Positions 22,612 through 33,995 are shown, numbered from the stretch's first letter. The stretch: DNA of 64,000 nt from Incurvaria masculella (GCA_946894095.1 OX335652.1:9447001-9511000); one strand, 5' to 3'. The notes: generated by a model from the sequence alone, not told the origin. Program-made: numbers and translations.

Positions 22612-22760
22612 TGTAGGTACCTCTCTCTGCATCCCAAAGGTTGGTAGGTAGAGAAAGCCGAAGGGCATTAAGCCCGCCTGTTGTTACCACTGTTAAAAGG
22701 TGTACAATCAAGAATGTTTATTATTGTTATTATTTTTTTTTTATTTTATCTTCTTAAAGA
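22612..22760 (+). repeat. LINE/SINE 3' end
   Basis: TGCATCCCAAAGGTTGG, GAAAGCCGAAGGGCATTAAG, CCCGCCTGTTGTTACCAC and a TTATTGTTATTATTTT tail resemble a common lepidopteran retroposon 3' end (GGCATTAAG-CCGCC). Classification is from memory. Confidence 0.45.
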
Positions 22761-22794
22761 AAATATTTTTATTTTAAGTTGCAGACAAAATGCT

Positions 22795-23050
22795 TTAATG
22801 CCATTTCAGCATCAAAGGCATCGTTTGATAATAAACATTAATGTTTTCCAAAGTGATCACGCTCTTTCGAAATAGATGAAACAAACTGTGTCTTCTCTTC
22901 AATAATTTAGCGCGATTGTCTTTCATGCGTCGAATCAACGTCATGTCTGAAGCCTGGAATTCAAGAAAAAACGCTAGACGCTCATCTTGGGGCGCCATCG
23001 CCATTTTATTAATGACTCGAGTCAGTCTTTTCCGGCAAAGTCTGATATAA
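22795..23050 (-). pseudogene. Coding-like fragment, unknown protein
   Basis: On the minus strand an open stretch of about 85 codons reads like genuine protein: ATGGCGATGGCGCCC at 23006 in good start context, then PQDERLAFFLEFQASDMTLI, RRMKDNRAKLLKRRHS, LFHLFRKS, with balanced charged and hydrophobic residues. An acceptor-like TTACATTATATCAG precedes it at about 23048. I do not recognise the family. It may be a host exon, a retrocopy piece or a transposase N-terminus. A SINE copy lies directly upstream of it. Confidence 0.35.
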
Positions 23051-23061
23051 TGTAAATTAAT

Positions 23062-23285
23062 TTTAAAAGATAATATGGTAGGGTTTAAGGCCGCATTGAA
23101 TGAAAAGATGGTCGAAGAGGCAATGAAAAATTGTCCGTGTTTTCCATCCAGTTCAATGTAGCCGTGCTCATAAAGGGAAGGTTCTGGCATGGCACCTAAT
23201 TCCTTCTGGAATGTGGTGTATTGGTCTAATATCATAACGGTAGTTGTGTGGTATTAGCCATCAATGTCACGTTGCATGAAAAAAA
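23062..23285 (+). repeat. SINE copy, plus strand, 5'-truncated
   Basis: Landmarks run GCATTGAATGAAAAGATGG, TCGAAGAGGCAATG, GTGTTTTCCATCCAGTTC, CATGGCACCTAATTCC, GTGGTATTAGCC, GTTGCATGAAAAAAA. Confidence 0.8.
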
Positions 23286-23431
23286 ACTAGTGAAATATAG
23301 GTAATGTACGTACGTGGCGGCAGCCTCCTTGACAACGGGCTGAACTATCAGCTCGAAACGTCGGAGAATGTCTCCTCCTGCCGCGTGAAAAGCGGTATGT
23401 TTTCAAACATGGTAAAATATACTTTTCCGTT

Positions 23432-23576
23432 CTAAGCCTGGTTTTCACCAAGTGCTGATTTATTTTAATCGACACTCGAAGGATCTTGATTACTGAAGAG
23501 CTGATTATCTTGTACTGGTATTGATTGCAAGCTGCTAAGTAAAGGCAGTATAAAAGTAGGTGAAAAACCCCCTTAG
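23432..23576. mobile_element. MITE, TTTTCAC family, copy 2
   Basis: CTAAGCCTGGTTTTCACC at one end and GGTGAAAAACCCCCTTAG at the other give 18-bp terminal inverted repeats with few mismatches. It shares all internal landmarks with 13397. From 23577 to 24879 nothing is supported. Confidence 0.8.
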
Positions 23577-24877
23577 TCATTCTATTCGAAAATTCTTACT
23601 CACTCTAAAATAAATAAATATCCGTTGAGCCTAACTTTTACGTAAACTCTATAAAACCAGCTCCCGCCACTTCACAAGATCCGATCCATTGTCATTAGGG
23701 TGGTTGTTTGCCAAGTTTGTTGAGTATGTGTAAACTAAGTTCGCAACTCTCTTGCTAATTGTTTTGGATGAGGACATATTCCGAAATCGTTTTTGGCGGC
23801 TCCTGTAATGCGTATATTATGTACCAAATTCACGAAGTAAATGGGTGACACGTTACGCTGTCACCTGTCTGTAGAAAACCGGAGATTTTCATGTAAGCTC
23901 GAAAATATGGCTCCTTCTAAGAGAGGAGACAAAACCATTGAAATAGATTCTTCCAGGAAATGAAAATTTAAAAACGGACCTATTGAAGTTGTGTTAAAAT
24001 TATATGAAGATTGATTCGAGTATTTTCATAGGATATAAAATATTTACAGCGCAATTAAAGAAATGCCTGTTGTTCGTACTCATAAACGTTTATTATTAGA
24101 AGAGATTCACTGCATATGTATCGTCATACTTTGAGGACCGAGTCCAAAGCTTAATTTTTAAATTAGTGGTCCGATCTAGTAACTAAACGTTTCAAAATGG
24201 CCGCCATGTCACCCAAATGCAACATTATATTCGTATTTTATTACCAAACCGCCACATACCACCCTCACCTACCTATTTCGATTGATCTAATTTCATTCAA
24301 GGATGAATAACATATATTTCTACTTCTACTATCTTTCACTTCGCTTACCGAATTAAAACGATACAGCTTAATGACAGAAACAAGACGAAAATATTGCAAA
24401 CAGAAATATATTCTTTACTTTATATTACTAAAACTATGAAAGATAAAATACGAACATAAGATCTTCTATTTCTAAATAAGAAAAGTAAAATTATTGAAGA
24501 CACAGCTTTTCAAATACCGACAAAGCCGATGATATGAGACGGTATAATGGACGCCATTTCGACGGAGACTGACGTATTTCCTTTTTTCTTACATACGTAT
24601 GCATGTAGCGTTACTTATTACTGCTATGACATTAATGATAAACTCGTGTGACTTTTAGAATATGCGTGAAGGAAACAAATGACATACTTACGTAAACAAA
24701 GTGTAGCTACAATCAAAATGTATGATTAGATGGATGATCAGGCATTCTAATGGCAGCGCATGTATGCTTACTTTTGATGAAACTAACTACCCCTCACTCT
24801 TCCAGAAGGAAAGAAGGGTAGTTAGTAGGCGGCGAATTCGCTCATCGCTAGCCCACCCTGCACCGGTGTGCACGTGG

Positions 24878-24945
24878 CATGGCACGACATTCCTTCGGGA
24901 ATGCGGTCCATCCATGTCCAGTTACATAAAAAAGGAATGAAAAGT
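24878..24945 (+). repeat. SINE 3' end fragment
   Basis: GGCATGGCACGACATTCC, TTCGGGAATGCGG and CCATGTCCAGTTACAT are the last part of the SINE family. From 24946 to 25979 there is no supported feature. Confidence 0.65.
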
Positions 24946-25979
24946 CATATCGATGATTGATAATATTCTGAACTAAGTGCTTACTCCCATGTTGAACGCG
25001 TCAACGAGGGGAGGGGGGAGAAAGCGCACACGCAACCTAAAGCTTTTATCCTTAAAATCCTTACTCTCCCCAACTTTTTGATTTACGCAGAACAATCTCC
25101 GGCGCGCTCAATCCGGAAATCTGAATGCCAAATATTGACACTCGCTAATATGAAAGGAGCCCGCAAGTCTATTGTTACTGGTGCTTCAAACATTTGGCTC
25201 GCTCCATCGCTTCAATGTCCTATGTAAATGGGAGCGCTTTTCTTGAAAATACTAATTCGACTTAACGTTTGAATGGAAATTTGGTGATTTTCCGGGCTAG
25301 GAGTCGAAGTATTTAATGTTTTCGACTGAAGTAAGTGATGATGAGATAATTTTATGATTTAGGTAAAATTATTTTATAACTTTGACGATTTGAAACCTAA
25401 CAGCTGTATTCAGAGTGGGCGGACTAACTTTAATCAGCTGGACTAAACAGGTTTTTGTATGGTGAGTCCGGTGCTAATCTCGTAATAAGTTTTGACAGGT
25501 GCTCTCTGAATACGACTGTTAGAATAGAACATAATAAACACCCTACCGCGTAAAAAGGGAACTAAAAGTGACCTCATATTTAGATTTTAGTAAGTTTACT
25601 GTTTAGAACGGGGATGATATCAGGCAAATGGATCGAATATCCGAAGATTAGGTACCCGTCCTGTGTTTAACCATTGCTGTATTCAAAGGTTTCATTTTAA
25701 CCCTTTTTCTTTCTATACATGCGGTGGTACCAGCAGGAGCGCGATTGTATCATATGAAATGTTGGGAATGAGGCTTAGAAAAACGGCTATGGGCCTAACA
25801 TACCTAAAAATGGATTGTCTCAAATCGCATAATTTTGACAATTCAGTGATGCAAATAATATATAATAGAAAAATACACGTTTGAAGGAACCAACGGTCAA
25901 AATTCTTCTAGAAACAAAACAACAAACCACGAACATTAGTACCGTCTCTTTCTAACACTCATCAATTCAGGGATGCTGT

Positions 25980-26375
25980 CTCCCTCATGCGCGCGCGCCA
26001 AGCGAACGTCAGGCGATCCTACAGAGCCAATGGGATAGGAGCACGACGGCAGCCATCTTGTTGTTCACCCGCCACGGCGCGAGCGCATCTCGCCGCCGAC
26101 AGGCCGCCGACCGCCGCAAGTAACACCAGTCGTGTCCCGGGGTCTCGCCGTCGCCGCTTTCGAGCTGGCTCAGTGGAGCACAGCCGCGCCCTCCGTATTT
26201 TGGCGCCCACCCCGTGCTCCTTGGAGTGGGCTCCGCCAACGATGCGCCCTGTGGTGCGATAAGTCCACCGCGGGAGCCACCCTCAGCCGCTCGAGGTTCG
26301 CCGCGCAGGGGCAGGCGCCATTCGCCGCCCAACCACGTGCTCCAGCAGGCATAATCACCACATAGGTACCGTACC
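25980..26375. promoter_or_regulatory. CpG-rich segment, possible promoter or LINE 5' UTR
   Basis: About 400 bases are strikingly GC- and CpG-rich compared with the surroundings. The segment contains AGCCAATGGGATAGG and, on the minus strand, CAAGATGGCTGCCGTCG, a YY1/Pho-like site common at initiator regions. Open frames occur in several frames on both strands, as expected from base composition, and none has a recognisable domain. It may be a host promoter and first exon or the 5' end of a retroelement; a LINE-type tail lies 600 bases downstream. Confidence 0.4.
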
Positions 26376-26589
26376 GAACCTTTTTTTGCCGGAATCGTCG
26401 TTCGTATTAGGGGGGCCCAATTAGTAACCTACTCTATTACTTTACCTACTTATATATTTTTGTGTTTATGCTCGTCCTAGAACATTTGTTGTTGTGTCTG
26501 TTTGTATATATTTATTCATTCACATAATACATGATGCATTAATTTAATGTATCAGGTTTTAATTTGGTTAGAGAGAATCAGTACCCACC

Positions 26590-26666
26590 TTGTGACGTAT
26601 GGTTGAGGACCCGGCCCCGCTCACCGACTGCTATTCGCATGGCATTCACTTAACCATACGTCACAA
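26590..26666. repeat. 18-bp inverted repeat
   Basis: TTGTGACGTATGGTTGAG (26590-26607) pairs with 26649-26666 with one mismatch. The 41-base spacer is GC-rich. Each arm contains TGACGT. It could be a foldback remnant. Confidence 0.65.
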
Positions 26667-26919
26667 CTGGCGTCATGCACAGCGTCCCACAGACATGTCT
26701 TTCCTTTTAAAAAATTAAATATTAAATCCATACCATTACAACCGTTCTACCAAAAATGCAAGTTTTGGCAGTAGCATTAAGGTATGTAATTATAATTGTA
26801 TTATATCATGGGTGTGGACGAAAAAAAAGAAATCGAATCCGCTGATCAATTAAATTGTGACATGACTTAGTGTATGACTACCAGAAGTTGAATATAAGGT
26901 ATACAATTACATCATTAGG

Positions 26920-27025
26920 ATGCATTAAATGCATACTTGTTTATTTTTAAACATTCTAAATTGTACCTAATTGTTGTTTTTGTTGCCAATAAAGAATTTG
27001 AATTTTGAATTTGAAATGAAATTAA
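26920..27025 (+). repeat. Retroposon 3' tail
   Basis: TTGCCAATAAAGAATTTGAA followed by repeats of TTTGAA is the usual end of a LINE or SINE: polyadenylation signal plus short tandem tail. No body is recognisable upstream. Confidence 0.5.
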
Positions 27026-27262
27026 ATGAAAAAGTGATACATTGCTATCTCCGGAGGTGCTGTAAGTATTTGCTATGTATGCTATAATTCAACTTTTAAT
27101 TTAATACCTTGAATAAAGATGTTTCATCCTTTTAGTTTTTGCTAGAGGACACAATCTTTTAATAGTAACATGTAAGATAATAGCCATCCCTTTAAAATGA
27201 AAAGAAAACTCCTTCTGTGTATTACTGTTATGGTGGTAGATGGTATGACAGAAACGCTACTG

Positions 27263-27504
27263 GGGGTCCATTCAGAGCAAGAGTGAGTTCGAGTTCGGGA
27301 GTGAGTTAACCTAAAAATAGCTGGGAAATATATTATTATTTAAATAACGGAACCGTTATTTATACTTCCAACGTATTTACGGGACAAACCAGATTTTTAC
27401 CTAACTGTAATGATGTTCTAGAAGTGTGGAAACAGTAACTATTTAAAAAAGTGAGTTGATATTTAGTGGCGAATTCGAACTCACTCTTACTCTGAATGGA
27501 CCCC
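27263..27504. mobile_element. CTG-flanked MITE, copy 1 (PIF/Harbinger-like)
   Basis: It is 242 bp. Terminal inverted repeats of about 35 bp begin GGGGTCCATTCAGAGCAAGA and mirror TCTTACTCTGAATGGACCCC. CTG occurs directly outside both ends (27260-27262 and 27505-27507). Three-base duplications with G-rich ends fit PIF/Harbinger. The second copy at 39518 also sits in CTG. From 27508 to 28000 nothing is supported. Confidence 0.8.
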
Positions 27505-27999
27505 CTGATTGGTGTAGAAAGGCGGTTGAGTGGCAGCGCGTAAACGATATAGAATGTTCACCACAATTTCCCGCGCGAGAAGTTAAGTCGAAGTGAACAT
27601 CCGCCGGGCCTCACCTTCTGTTCTGTCACAGGAACTTTGTTTTGAAGCTTTTAAGCATTATTCTTTGTGTTCTCTCCTTCGCTCTCTCTTACCTGTCGAG
27701 CAATATTACCTCAAGTGAAAAGCCACTTATCGGTTTTGGAAAAGCTCTCTTATTTCATTACATTGTTTTTTTGTTAAAATGTTTTCATTAATTCAAAATG
27801 GCATTCATATATAACTGTATATGGTTATTATATATGGCATTTATATAAAATTGTGTTTTTAATGCAACCTGCCGCTGGAGCACAAACTCACCATTACGGC
27901 TGCATCGATCGATAAATGTGTTGTCGTTTCGCTTTTCGCGCTTTTGTGCTCCCGCTGCTGACATGGATAGCTAATACCAAATAACTACCGTTATGATAT

Positions 28000-28320
28000 T
28001 AGCCCAACACACCACATTCCCGAAAGAATAAGGTGCCCTGGCAGGACCTTCCCTTTATGAGCACCGTTACATTGAACTGGACGAAAAATTGACCTTGTTT
28101 TCCGGTTAATTTTTAATACCCGCTTCGACCATATTTTTATCCAATGCGATGGTACCGACCCGGCCGAGCTTAAACCCTACCACCTAGTAGAGGAAAAGGA
28201 CCAACAATTTTACATGGATTCCGAAGAATGGCGCAGCTCGCATTCGTGACGAAATGTACTTATCCAACTCAGAGGAGATAGAAAAAGTGGTGCATAACCA
28301 GGTTTGAACCCTGACCTCTG
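28000..28320 (-). repeat. SINE copy with tRNA-like head
   Basis: The body is complementary to the common SINE: ATTAGCCCAACACACC, TTCCCGAAAGAATAAGG, ACATTGAACTGGACG, GCCGCTTCGACC-like, AACCCTACCACCTAGTAG. Beyond it, reading on the minus strand from about 28330, are CTTGCATACCAGAGGTC, GGGTTCAAACCTGG and GCACCAC, which look like the anticodon and T arms of a tRNA with a B box (GGTTCAAACC). The 5S-like head of other copies is replaced here. Confidence 0.6.
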
Positions 28321-28324
28321 GTAT

Positions 28325-29149
28325 GCAAGGCAAGCTGTTCGTACCGAATTTCGTATGTGCCCATGGTATGAGTGCATCATTTAACACCTTTTGCTGGTAC
28401 ACTTTGACGCCCTTCTCGATAATCACGAGTGTAGAGCGACCATTTGCGGTCACTGCAGTCCAGACCATAACAGGAACAGGCGCTTGCTTACGAACGGCAA
28501 CTCTATCGTCTAAATTCTCGTTGGACTTGCCCTGCAGCCAAACACGATAATTTTGTTTGTTTACATACTGTTGGACAGTAAAACATTTTTCATCAGAAAA
28601 AGCAATGTTTTCCAGATCGCCACGTTCGGGCAAGGCTTTCAGTGCTCGAGCTCTTTGTAGTCCGACTACCTTCTGCGCTGAAGTAAGATTCTGTATTTTT
28701 TGTATCTTGTAGGGTTTCAGTTTCAGCGAATTTTTTCAGTATGCGCTGAATGCTTGAGTCGGATTTTTCGCCAATTTTGCAGCACTCTAGCCAGGGTTTC
28801 TTTGAATTCGAGCCTTCACTTCATCCATATCACGTGATGTTGCTATTTTCGGATGACAATGCTCCCGGTTTGTTTCGATGTACTAAAATTTTGTTCACAC
28901 GTAAATTTCGGAGCTCCCGAACGATGACTGGTTGTTATTTTCCGGTCAAATGCAAAACGATCACATTGTTGCGTTCAATATCCATTGCGAAAATGTATTA
29001 TCAAATTCAAATTTGTTCCCGCTCTTTTCGCACACTTAAAAACAATGAAACAAACTGACGCTTCACCTAAATTTGGGGCGCTGTCATTATTATTTTGAAA
29101 ATAGAAGCAGTGTGAAGTTAGTAACAGTTCGAGTGACGGACCGACCCTG
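28325..29149 (-). mobile_element. Tc1/mariner element, truncated
   Basis: The 5' end is intact on the minus strand: TA then CAGGGTCGGTCCGTCACTCG at 29149-29130. That is a typical mariner terminus with TA at 29150-29151. The transposase relic follows. The 3' half is missing, with the tRNA-headed SINE abutting at about 28325-28340. Confidence 0.75.
28330..28987 (-). pseudogene. Tc1/mariner transposase relic
   Basis: The start ATG is near 28987 (MDIERNN). The N-terminal helix-turn-helix region is interrupted by stops and frameshifts. The readable part from about 28633 includes IAFSDEKCF with the first catalytic Asp, then VPVMVWTAVTANGRSTLV, GVKVYQQKVLNDALIPW and AHTKFG. The second Asp and last acidic residue lie in the lost 3' part. 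The block order identifies the IS630-Tc1-mariner superfamily; I cannot assign the subfamily. Confidence 0.82.
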
Positions 29150-29385
29150 TATGTTGTACGAGTATATATCTTTAAACTCCCTTATTTATACAGCATTTTG
29201 CAATAAATATATAAATAATGAAATGATTTCGCCTGAAAATAAATGTTTCCTTTTATTCTATACTGAATAATGGAAATAATCATAAATTTACCAATCTAAT
29301 TTTTAAAATCAAATGAATCGAATTGTGTTGAAAATAATTAAGCTAAGTATTATCAAATATAACACACGGCTGCCGCTCGCCAGTT

Positions 29386-29657
29386 CCTTTTCCCCGTACT
29401 CAAAGGGTGCCAACGGAACACTATTACTAAGCCGGACGGACAGCGGCCGTCCGTCCCTCCATCTGTCTGTCCGTCCATCTGTAACAGGGCTGTATCTCAT
29501 GAACTGTGATAGCTAGGCAGCTGAAATTTTCACAGATTGTGTATTTATTTTGCCGCTATAACAACAAATAGGTTTGAAAAACTTAGGTTTTCTGTTAAGT
29601 CTTGTACGATGGCACGGAACCCTTCATCCGTTCTACTCGCACTTGGCCGGTTTTTTC
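29386..29657 (+). repeat. GGTTCCG repeat copy, diverged
   Basis: It contains CCCCGTACTCAAAGGGTGCC, repeated CCGTCCGTC motifs, ACAGGGCTGTATCTCATGAA, GCCGCTATAACAACAAATAG and the end CACTTGGCCGGTTTTTT. The opening is altered. Downstream, 29990-30075 is a short GC-rich block with GGCGGCG runs and no recognisable gene. Confidence 0.82.
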
Positions 29658-30091
29658 TTGAACTTAGCTTAACACGCTGCCGCGTGTCTAGACAGGTAAT
29701 AAGTAAGTCAGTGTATTTTCATACAATAATATCTTCTACACGATATGGTCGAAGCAAGGCATCGCATATTTGTTTGAAACAAATAACTAAAGTACGAAAT
29801 AAATCTTTTCATGAAACTTTTCAAGCTGCAATCGAATTGAAATAAAGTACGTGACGAAAATTGTATTTTTGTCGATGAAATATGGTGCTCAGTTCCGATC
29901 GATTAATCAGGATTTGCATGTCGACAAATCAACAAATTGGCGAGAACTAACGAGTTTCGTTAAAAATATATGCAATCACAAACACACTGCAATCAAGCAG
30001 GCTACGTGTGCCGGCGGCGCCGCCGGGGCGCGGGGTGGGGGCGGCGGCGGGAGGGGGTGGCGGCGTGGCCGTTTCATCTCTTGAAACCGTC

Positions 30092-30226
30092 TACCTTTAA
30101 AATTTCGTTGCATGGCTTAAAAAAAATTCGCCGTCCCTATACATTTTGTTAATTGAAGTTTTTTTGCTCCAAAAAGGCCAAAGGATACCTGGTTAACGTT
30201 TGGACGAGACCTCCACTAACAGCATG
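30092..30226. repeat. Half copy of the AGCGGAGG palindromic MITE
   Basis: CATGGCTTAAAAAAAATTCG, CCTATACATTTTGTTAATT, TTTTTTGCTCC, GATACCTGGTTAACGTTTGG and GACCTCCACTAACA follow the order of the right arm of the MITE at 43744. The left arm is missing. Confidence 0.7.
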
Positions 30227-30448
30227 TATACATTTGTACAAACCAATATGACGAGAAAATATACATGTTCTACCAAAAAAGCACGAATCTGTTGAATTTT
30301 TTTATTGAAACGTAATGCTTTGTCTGCTCTGCACGATTTGAAACTGCACGTGGATGAATTTAGGCATGTATGCATTATTGTATGTTATTTCCATAAGCAC
30401 TCTCCGGAATGAGCTTACTAGTATTAAGCCCCCTTCGGAATGGTTTTT

Positions 30449-30737
30449 AGGGTTCCGTGCCCAAAGGGTGCCAACGGAACCCTATTACTAAGCCTCCGCT
30501 GTCCTTTCGTCCGTCCGATGGTCACAGGGCTGTATCTTATGAACCTTAATAGGTAGGTAGCTGAAATTTTCACAGAGTGTGTTTTTATTTTGTCGCTATA
30601 CCAAAAAATAGATAAATAAAAAAATATTAAAATTAAAGGGGGCCCAATACCAAAAAAACGTGTTTTCTGGTACAAAATCTCGTACCATGGTACGGAACCC
30701 TTCGTGTGCGAGTCCGACTCGCACTTGGCCAGTTTTT
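30449..30737 (+). repeat. GGTTCCG repeat copy
   Basis: It begins AGGGTTCCGTGCCCAAAGGG and ends GTACGGAACCCTTCGTGTGC then CTCGCACTTGGCCAGTTTTT. It is nearly full length. From 30738 to 31690 nothing is supported. Confidence 0.9.
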
Positions 30738-31693
30738 CTGGTGAGGAGTGCAAGCGGGTGGGGGTAAATCGGTGAGGAATACTTGTATAGCAGTAACAAA
30801 ACCAGAAGAGCGGCTTCTAGGAAAAGGTTAGACTTGTAATAACTAATCGCTGGTGCATACTTTGGGATTTATGAAAACGTAAAGTCTTATAATTTCTTAA
30901 TTTTATTATCTTTTTAATAGCTAGGCTGTTATATGCTATGGTAATCTTGCTTTTCATGCTAGGATTCCCTGTGTAATGAGAAGCAAGGTTTTTCATCGAA
31001 CTGTTAATTAGACTTATAAATTAAACACCATTGCACTGAACATAGGAATTAATACAAAAATGGCGATATGATTAAATGCATTGATATTCTTCGACAAAAG
31101 AGAATAAAGGCGTTAACCGCTATAATGAGATTCTTTAAATTTTTTTTTTTACGAATTAATTAGTAAAACATAATCTTGTTACATCGGGTGTTCTCTCGTA
31201 CATACCACAAATACGCATTTTTATATTTCATTTTGTTTCTTCGGCAATACAACCAGACCAAAAACATGTATTTCAACTTCTGGTGGTCAAACTATACTAA
31301 TTTAAATCATAAAATGTTTGATGCCAATGATAGAAGAATTTTATCAGAATACAAAAAACATCAATTTATTTCATGTGTAAAGCGAAAAATAAAGCCGGTT
31401 TTACTTGAAAATAATAAAAAAAACATTATCGCGGGTCCGACTTTGGGCATGGAGTAACTTTACCACATTTCACTTAACACTATTTTTAGACAAACTTAGC
31501 GACGCAAATAGATGGTGAAGTTTAGCGAATTTTACTTCTTTACTTGAAAGTATAGTGAAGAAATCCTTGAATTTAAGGTTTTAGCAGCAGTTAGAGGGCA
31601 ATGTAAAATTGCATAAAAATATAATTCACCTTAACATTCGGAATGCCTTTTATAATTTTTCAAGACGCTTTAATTTTTTTCTCTTATTACCTC

Positions 31694-31972
31694 CTAGCTA
31701 AGGTTGACTGCGCTCGGGTCAATGTCGTTCTGGACTGATGTCGGTCTGAATTATTTCCTGGATATTATATAAGTTCCCCTCATACGAACTTTTATCCCCT
31801 ATTTCACACCCTTCAGGTTTCATTTTCGCCAATAAAAGTAACCTTTGTCCTTCTCCAAGTCCAGACTCCTCACCGAAATTAATCAAAATTGGTTCATCCG
31901 TTTTGGCTCGAAAACGGAACAGACCGACAGACAGAGTTATTTATTCAAAGGTATTTATTATATTAGTATGAA
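31694..31972 (-). mobile_element. Helitron-like element, diverged copy
   Basis: Same landmarks as 16037: GGTTGACTGCGCTCGGGTCA near the CTAG end, TATTTCCTGGATATTATAT, CAAAATTGGTTCATCCG, GACAGACAGAGTTATTTA and a TATTATATTAGTAT end. The hairpin is decayed and the base after CTAG is not T on the minus strand. Confidence 0.5.
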
Positions 31973-32171
31973 TTGGGCTCACGTTTATTTTTATTATTGT
32001 GATCTATTAAATATTTTATGTTTTGAAAACAGCGGGCTCGAATATATAATATTAGTGCTTAGGTTATTACTATCCACAAGTCTCGTTCACCTATCAACTC
32101 CTGTGCGTGGCCCAAGTACTTCTAGTCTAGTCGATTAGAATTTATGTAAGTAATAAAAATGCCTGACGAAA

Positions 32172-32173
32172 TA
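32172..32173. repeat. TA target duplication, left
   Basis: TA precedes the CACTG end; TA also follows CAGTG at 46279-46280. Only two bases match, so this could be chance. Confidence 0.45.
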
Positions 32174-32188
32174 CACTGAAAAAAATTA
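32174..32188 (+). repeat. Left terminal inverted repeat
   Basis: CACTGAAAAAAATTA. It is followed by TTTTACTAAATAGTTTAGCT, a motif that recurs near the right end as its complement (about 46120-46150). Confidence 0.65.
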
Positions 32189-32339
32189 TTTTACTAAATA
32201 GTTTAGCTATTTTTCATTTTACTAAACTTTAGTAGTTGCCACCTATAGTTTAGCTTTATGAACAAAATATTTTGGGTACTTGTAGCTAATTAAATTTAGT
32301 AAAATATGTTTTCAGTTAATAAGTACAAAATGTTTGCTT

Positions 32340-33440
32340 GTATTCTACTAAATGAATTTAATAAATGCTTTTTTACATAACTGTTCAGCTGGGATAGCTA
32401 ACCTATTAGCTATAAGTAGCTAAACAGAGTTCAGTAGAATATGGTAGGATAATACTGAAGTGTTTTGTAGATTTTCACTTAACTGTTCTGGAGTTTTCTG
32501 TTTAGTAGATTTTTACTATTGTCAAAGAGAAAATTTGTAGATAATTACTGAACTGTACAATCAATATTTACCAAATAATTTTTTACATAACTATTCAGCT
32601 GGGATAGCTAAACTATTAGCTATTAGTAGCTAAACAGAGTTCAGTAGAATATGGTAGGATAATACTGAAGTGTTTTGTAGATTTTCACTTAACTGTTCTG
32701 GAGTTTTCTGTTTAGTAGATTTTTACTATTGTCAAAGAGAAAATTTGTAGATAATTACTGAACTGTACAATCAATATTTACCAAATAATTTTTTACATAA
32801 CTATTCAGCTGGGATAGCTAAACTATTAGCTATTAGTAGCTAAACAGGGTTCAGTAGAATATGGTAGGATAATACTGAAGTGTTTTGTAGATTTTCACTT
32901 AACTGTTCTGGAGTTTTCTGTTTAGTAGATTTTTACTATTGTCAAAGAGAAAATTTGTAGATAATTACTGAACTGTACAATCAATATTTACCAAATAATT
33001 TTTTACATAACTATTCAGCTGGGATAGCTAAACTATTAGCTATTAGTAGCTAAACAGGGTTCAGTAGAATATGGTAGGATAATACTGAAATGTTTTGTAG
33101 ATTTTCACTTAACTGTTCTGGAGTTTTCTGTTTAGTAGATTTTTACTATTGTCAAAGAGGAAATTTGTAGATAATTACTGAACTGTACAATCAAATTTAC
33201 CAAATATTTTTTTACATAACTATTCAGCTGGGATAGCTAAACTATTAGCTATTAGTAGCTTAACAGAGTTCAGTAGCATAAGTTCGAATGATACTGAAGT
33301 GTTTTGTAGATTTTCACTTAACTGTTCTGGAGATATCTGTTTATTAGATTTTTACTATTGACAAAGAGGGAATTTGTAGATAATTACTGATTTGTACAAT
33401 TAAATTTTTACATAACTGTTTAGCTGGGTAGTAGCTAAAC
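32340..33440 (+). repeat. 210-bp subterminal tandem array
   Basis: GGGATAGCTA recurs at 32391, 32601, 32811, 33021 and 33230, a period of 210 (last 209), with a degraded sixth copy at about 33420. Units are nearly identical. Each carries three related motifs, GTAGATTTTCAC, GTAGATTTTTAC and GTAGATAATTAC, about 40 bases apart, plus TAGCTAAACAG. It probably acts as a transposase binding region (inference). Confidence 0.9.
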
Positions 33441-33469
33441 ATGGTCCTGTAGAGTATGGTAGAATATGT

Positions 33470-33812
33470 TTCTGCTATGTAGAAATCAAAGAAACAGTTT
33501 GGTTGAATTAGCTGAACAGTTTCATACCGAACTACTAAAGTTTGGGTATATCACCCAAACTGTTCAGTAGAAACTGAAGTTAGCTTGAATTAACTGAACA
33601 GATTCATACCGTACTACTAAAGTTTGGGTGCATCACCCGATCTGCTCAGTAGAAATCAACTAAACAGTTTGGTTGAATTAGCTGAACAGTTTCATACCGA
33701 ACTACTAAAGTTTGGGTATATCACCCAAACTGTTCAGTAGAAACGGAAGTTAGGTTGAATTAACTGAACAGTTTCATACCGTACTACTAAAGTTTGGGTG
33801 CATCACCGCGCA
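33470..33812 (+). repeat. 88-bp subterminal tandem array
   Basis: Four units of about 83-89 bp start near 33500, 33582, 33671 and 33754, each with TTGAATTARCTGAACAG, TTTCATACCG and ACTACTAAAGTTTGGGT. Units 1 and 3 resemble each other more than units 2 and 4, so the array grew by duplication of a two-unit block. Confidence 0.88.
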
Positions 33813-33839
33813 GAGCGAGAAACTTTCACTCGAGTAGCT

Positions 33840-33995
33840 GTCATCCACTATAGTGCCCTGCTAGGGCACAGCAAATATAAGCATACATATGCTTACTGTT
33901 GATTGTGACCCATTCTCACCTTTCATCCGGAATAGAGAAAAAAGCAGGCAACATTTTGTTTTGTCCTGTATAGTGGATGGAAGGTTAAAGTGGGT
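33840..33995. repeat. Cluster of palindromes between array and gene
   Basis: CATCCACTATA (33842-33852) is mirrored by TATAGTGGATG (33969-33979). Within that lie TGCCCTGCTAGGGCA and AAGCATACATATGCTT, two near-perfect palindromes, and an imperfect GTGACCCA / TGGGTCA pair. It may be an old inserted foldback or a regulatory region of the transposon. Confidence 0.6.

Noticed and set aside
26009..26365. Overlapping frames on both strands in the CpG-rich block
   Set aside because: Open frames in four or more frames at once follow from GC-rich DNA; no domain seen.
32340..33812. Possible CRISPR array or satellite centromere
   Set aside because: Units are long and contiguous without spacers, lie inside transposon ends, and share motifs with the other end; a subterminal array is the better explanation.
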